Positions 59,877 through 64,000 of a stretch of DNA of 64,000 nt are shown here, piece by piece (the stretch's first letter is position 1; each line of letters starts with the position of its first letter). Source of the DNA: Ephemerocybe angulata (Eukaryota > Basidiomycota > Agaricomycetes > Agaricales > Psathyrellaceae); NCBI GenBank assembly GCA_013368325.1, contig JAACJK010000073.1:1-64000 (forward strand). The letters run 5' to 3'. The notes below the pieces were generated by a model that was not told the DNA's origin, ran no database searches, and was given only the letters and a program-made list of their open reading frames with translations. The translations under genes and the position numbers were made by a program.

Positions 59877-61843
59877 ATGTTTCTCGCTCCCTCGCTCCTT
59901 TTCCTCCTCGCCTCCTATAGCCATCTTCCTGGAATCGCTGCCGATGTTATTTCTGACCTGACGGGCAAAGGTTTCATCGTCACGTACCCCGGTGCATCGA
60001 ACTATACGACAGCGAGCCAGCCTTGTGAGTATTCGATCCATGAACATAACGCATAGGGGCTTACTCGATGCCCAGACAACTTCAGATATGCCTACAAACC
60101 GGCAGTCATCACCTATCCGACGACGATCGACCAGGTTTCGCAAATCGTGAAGGTAGCTAAGGCCGATGGATACAATGTCGTTGCTCGCAGTGGAGGGGTA
60201 TGTACGGCTTTAGTCACATCAATCTTCGTCCTGTCGTACTGACGGTCTACCAGCATAGCTACGTCGCGAACAGCCTTGGCGGCAAGGACGGCTCCATCGT
60301 CATTGACATGCAGAACTTCAAGACCATCACCTACGATTCATCCACCAAGACGGCGGTGATTGGTGTGGGCAACCGATTGGGGAACATCATCACGACGCTG
60401 GGTGGCCAAGGGAGGGCACTTCCGCACGGGACATGTGCGTATGTTGGATGGGGAGGACATGCCAGTGCGTATAGCTCCCACCCTCGTCGAAGTGGGATAC
60501 CTAACCCTCCGAATAGCGTATGGTGGATATGGCTTCACCTCGCGGATGTGGGGACTCGCTCTTGATAGCGTCATCTCCGCAGATGTGGTTCTTGCGAACG
60601 GCACGATCGCGAAGGCCTCGAAGACCCAGAATCCCGACCTGTTCTTCGTACGTACCCCATCCTTCTCCCCTCACTATATCGCCACTAACTTTTCTCGATA
60701 GGCCATCCGGGGCGCAGCTGGATCTTTCGGTATCGTCACCTCGACCCAGGTCCAGACCTACGCTGCTCCCTCCTCCGCCACGATCTTCAACTACAACTAC
60801 AATCTCAACATCAACGCCGCAGCGACCGCACTCGCAAATTTCCAGACCTACGCCATGTCTAACGTTCCAGCACAGCTTGGCCTCGAGATCGTCCTCAGTA
60901 AGGGCTCGACGCGCGGAACGGTCAACTTCGGCGTGGTGGGTGGCTGGTACGGGGCTGCGAACCAGCTCAACGCGACGCTCCAGCCTTTCCTGGGCCCGTT
61001 GGGCAACCCAAGTTGGGAGAAAGTTACGCCGGGGAGCTATCTAGACAGCGCGAAGAACCTTGCTGGGGGAAGTCTCGATACGAGTAACCCCCTTGGTCAA
61101 CACGATACGTTCTATGCCAAGAGTCTCGTGACTCCGCAGAGCTCGCCTATGAGCCAGACCGCGTTGAAGGCGTTCGCGACATACATCTCGAACAATGGTT
61201 ATGACGCTAGTGTGGTGGGTCCTCTACGATTTAATATGCTGTTTAAATTAATCGAGTGCTGACGCGTTGTAGCCATGGTTCTTGCAAATCGAGCTCTTAG
61301 GTGGCTCGAACTCGGCGATCAACGCTGTAGCGAGCGCAGATACTGCATTTGCGCATCGAAACTCGTTGTTCACGATGCAGCTTTATGCGTATTCTTCGGA
61401 TAGCAACCCACCTTTCCCCGCTGATGGCTTCATATTTATCGACGGTACGTTGACGACTTCCAAACGCAATGTTCTGCGTAGCTTACTCACCTTGGTCATG
61501 ATGATTTAGGAGTCGCCGATAGCATCGTGAAGAATAGCCCCGCTAACTGGGACTACGGGTGCGTTACCTGTCGGTCGACTCGTCTGACTTGGAAATATTA
61601 CTAACCTTAACGTTACAGAGCATACCAGCCCTATATTGAGGACCGACTCGCGAACTGTACGTCGTCTTTGTATCCCATTCTAACTCCGCCCTGACCCTTC
61701 GCTTAGCTGAATTCCTTTACTACAAAACCAATCTTCCGAAGTTGAAGACCCTGAAGGCTCAGTTCGATCCCACCGGCGTATTCAACTCACCTACAGGGAT
61801 CAAGTTGAAAGATCGCCAGAATTCGTTTGTGCACTTGCACTAG
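59877..61843 (+). CDS. Secreted FAD-linked oligosaccharide oxidase-like enzyme (AA7/BBE), intact copy
   Basis: Nine exons (59877-60024, 60076-60197, 60254-60464, 60517-60647, 60702-61214, 61273-61444, 61510-61558, 61619-61656, 61707-61843) give 506 residues with all phases consistent. Signal peptide about 1-21 (MFLAPSLLFLLASYS). The FAD_binding_4 domain has AVITYPTTIDQVSQIVKVA and SGGHSY with His91, then GTCAYVGWGGHA with Cys151. The 60-residue spacing equals that of the two flavin-linking residues (His70, Cys130) of glucooligosaccharide oxidase, so a bicovalent flavin is likely. The substrate domain runs from AIRGAAGSFGIVTS. The BBE end includes YLYYKTNLPKLKTL-like sequence and FDPTGVFNSPTGI. 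It should oxidise sugars or oligosaccharides outside the cell, releasing H2O2; substrate unknown. It is the surviving member of the inverted pair. Confidence 0.9.
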
Positions 61844-62659
61844 TCTTGGAATTTGGACATCGTTTAGAAACTCTTAAGGACTGTAGATTGTACGCCGAAA
61901 TATTAATGAAGAATCACAATTCATTCATGTAGGATAGACGGTTTAGAGGTTTCAAGTGATGAATGGGCGTCTAAATACTCATCATTAATCGATATGGGTG
62001 GTAAGGGGCAAATAATGCTCAGTATGGGTTGCACAAAGGGTACTCTCATGATACAAACCGCTTCTGATTTGAAAATGTGTCTATCTCTATTGGCAAATAA
62101 TGTGATGGACGCGCAGCTTCTTGGACGTTATCTTGCGACCCAGACCAATTACAGCCACCCCAACAATCTTCAAACCTTTTACAACAACCACATTACGTGC
62201 CCAGACAGGTCTGAAACCTCGTATGCCATCCCTGCCATCCGAGGACCTAGGCTCTCAAGCTGGAGGAGAGATTGGCCTGGCGTACACCCCCGGCGAGTTC
62301 TCCGACGTCTTCCCAAACACCTGAGTTCCTGGATCTGGGTCACCGAAGACACCCCTTCACCGACATACCTACTGCACCAAACGAGCAGCGCGCATTCTGC
62401 GACGCCTTCACACACACGAAGACCACCGCCATACTCATCTTTGTCGACAATCATTTTGCCCTTTACTTCGGGAGCGGAATTCATGTCGACCTCTTCCGCG
62501 TTTGATATCTGAGATATCCACGCTTAGAAGAAAGTGACGTATCCCGTCGACGATTATCCGCTACCAATTCGCTACAGAAAGTCCGTGTCCGTCGCCCGTA
62601 ATGCTTGCATTGGGCCCAACTAACTCGCTACGTTTAAGCTACTAGCTACAGTAACAACC
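61844..62659. other. Intergenic, no gene recognised
   Basis: A 172-codon plus frame at 61994-62512 overlaps long frames in other phases and on the minus strand, and has no domain. I do not call it. Confidence 0.4.
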
Positions 62660-62713
62660 GGTTCTATAGTGTAGTGGTTATCACTCGAGATTCTGATTCT
62701 CTCAAATTCTCGG
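62660..62713 (+). tRNA. Broken tRNA-Gln(CUG)-like sequence
   Basis: GGTTCTATAGTGTAGTGG gives a normal acceptor 5' strand and A-box. The D-stem GTG/CAC is present, and the anticodon loop TTCTGAT has anticodon CTG (Gln). After the anticodon arm only TCAAATTCTCGG, the 3' half of a T-arm, remains. The 5' half of the T-stem and the acceptor 3' strand (expected TAGAACC) are absent, replaced by CTCGCCGCTCATG of the neighbouring repeat. Probably non-functional, or the head of a tRNA-derived SINE. Confidence 0.55.
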
Positions 62714-62841
62714 CTCGCCGCTCATGTCAGTAGCTGCAACTGCAACTGCAACTGGAAAATTATGTAATCAATGTCGTGAGAATAATCTGCTAAGTCTGGT
62801 CACCTCCGTGTTTCTCTTCCACCTCGTCGTACAATTTCCCT
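62706..62841 (+). repeat. Direct repeat, left copy
   Basis: ATTCTCGGCTCGCCGCTC through CGTACAATTTCCCT recurs at 63872-64000, 1,166 bp away. It differs mainly by a 7-nt CACCTCC present only here. It contains (CTGCAA)n and may be an LTR or SINE body. Confidence 0.85.
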
Positions 62842-63871
62842 ATTTCTATCTTCCATTGAGACCCATTGACACTATCCTTCTATACTACTTTTTCCTCAAC
62901 TGAATACACTATTGAATCCATAGACCTACGCAGACCCCACAAAGACCCCATGGAACCCACTCAAGCCTTGAGAATCACGATCACCTAAGCGCTACGCGGT
63001 ACACCTCCTACTACTCACGCCGAGTCCTCCACTTCCACACCTAATCCCAATACCATTCCCTCAGCTGCTTCCAACATGTCTTGACAACCGTTACCTCAGC
63101 GCCAACTACTCGCGTCGATGCTCAGAATAGGCCACCCCGGTCCCCCGCCCATTTCAAGTGCATTTCAGATTGGCCGCAGAGCGGGAGCACATGGAGAAGT
63201 TGTCAAGAAAGAGGGTGCGGAAAACCTACCAACCACGCGAACCTGTAAAGTGCAGCAACCGAGGCCCAAGGCAGTGCTACAAATGTGGGTCATTTGATTG
63301 CAAGGGGAAGAAGGCAAGAAGAAGGTCCCGAAGATATGTCCCAATCCATGCCAGGATTGCAAGAAGAAGTGCTGGGATGCGTGGGATTGAGTTGAAGATG
63401 CGCTATAGCTTATTACTGCTCTCCGTTATGTATTCAAACTTGTTTTAATCTTACACTTTGAGTTGCCAGTCTTCAAGAATCAAGAGTGGATCTTGACTGC
63501 TCGGTTTGTCCTCTCCTGGCACTGATGTGATTCAATCTCTTCATCGCATCTAATCTACGCGAGTAGCAGGTCCCCGAATGGGAGTTATAGATAGTTTTTC
63601 GGGGAAATAACACGCCAGTAGCATGCGTATCCATCAGAATCCCGCCCCGTTTGGACGAATCAAAATAAACCTCAAGAATACTGCCCAAAGGAATACCCGC
63701 TGGGCTCCCGATATTGTGCACGGCGTAGGTTGTCGCAAACTCAATTTCACACTGAAAGTGAGCTATACTGAGCTCTATCTCCTCCTCCCTCCTCCTCCCC
63801 CTTCCTCTTTTGGAATTCAATTTCGTTTAGTTATTTATTCTATTTCTAGCTACACACACCAGTAGCGAGCC
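62842..63871. mobile_element. Interior between the two direct repeats
   Basis: Two suggestive frames. On plus, 63158-63448 has KLSRKRVRKTYQPREPVK and a Cys cluster (CYKCGSFDCKGKK). On minus, about 63749-63473 reads CEIEFATTYAVHNIGSPAG after a CTTTCAG acceptor. Neither starts with ATG nor matches a family I can name with confidence. The bracketing by direct repeats suggests a small retroelement-like or composite element. Confidence 0.35.
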
Positions 63872-64000
63872 ATTCTCGGCTCGCCGCTCATGTCAGTAGC
63901 TGCAACTGCAACTGCAACTGGAAAATTATGTAATCAATGTCGTGAGAATAATCTGCTAAGTCTGGTGTGTTTCTCTTCCACCTCGTCGTACAATTTCCCT
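63872..64000 (+). repeat. Direct repeat, right copy (runs off the window)
   Basis: Second copy of 62706-62841. Just at its edge, GCGAGCC-ATTCTC-GGCTCGC (about 63865-63884) forms a perfect 7-bp hairpin not present at the left copy. Confidence 0.85.

Noticed and set aside
61994..62512. 172-codon plus-strand frame after the AA7 gene
   Set aside because: Other long frames overlap it on both strands and none shows a domain or consistent codon pattern; left as intergenic.
1..64000. CRISPR array, bacterial operon, prophage or riboswitch
   Set aside because: The window is eukaryotic with spliceosomal introns. The only regular repeats are telomeric and satellite, and they lack the spacer structure of CRISPR arrays.

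Overview
The window is a chromosome end of a filamentous basidiomycete, most likely an Agaricomycete. It opens with ten TAACCC repeats (C-rich strand at the left end, so a true left telomere). Genes have many short introns of about 50-75 bp with GTRNGT donors. The families present (DUF6593, DUF6533, seven-helix membrane proteins, Tnp2-type CACTA transposases, AA7 flavin oxidases, F-box/LRR and PWWP-TFIIS-N proteins) are typical of mushroom-forming fungi. I cannot name the species.

Layout. 1-62 telomere. 63-13374 subtelomeric satellite: a roughly 196-bp unit arranged in a 1,113-bp higher-order repeat, interrupted by seven copies of a module that ends in telomere-like sequence. 13379-13717 is a small secreted-protein gene cut off inside its second intron by telomeric sequence. 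An intact paralogue lies at 15100-15569. 18273-19179 is a GPR1/FUN34/YaaH acetate-transporter gene with a nonsense codon and a frame break. 20063-22573 is a PWWP plus TFIIS-N chromatin protein (minus strand). 22.6-34.3 kb is gene-poor and full of remnants (a DUF6533 membrane-protein relic and two decayed copies of one Ser/Arg-rich gene), with one intact SDR reductase (28462-29954, minus). 34888-36269 is a seven-helix membrane protein and 38034-38753 a DUF6593 protein.

38959-61843 is an inverted duplication. The left arm is AA7 oxidase (minus) then F-box gene (plus). The right arm is F-box relic (minus) then AA7 oxidase (plus). The left AA7 gene is split by an 8,351-bp CACTA transposon (40441-48791) with a 3-bp TGA target-site duplication. 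The transposon carries a transposase gene and a convergent accessory gene, and is itself carrying a 503-bp hAT-type MITE. The right AA7 gene is intact, while the right F-box copy has lost its middle. Each arm therefore keeps the gene that the other lost. The spacer holds an amino-acid transporter (53785-55437, minus) and a TPR fragment. The last 1.4 kb contains a broken tRNA-Gln-like sequence and a direct repeat that runs off the window.

No operon logic applies. The intact genes serve separate jobs: secretion (small secreted protein, AA7), transport (amino-acid transporter), redox metabolism (SDR) and chromatin (PWWP). Overall the window shows telomere-driven truncation, duplication and transposon damage. 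All gene models were built by hand from splice signals and reading frame; no database search was possible.
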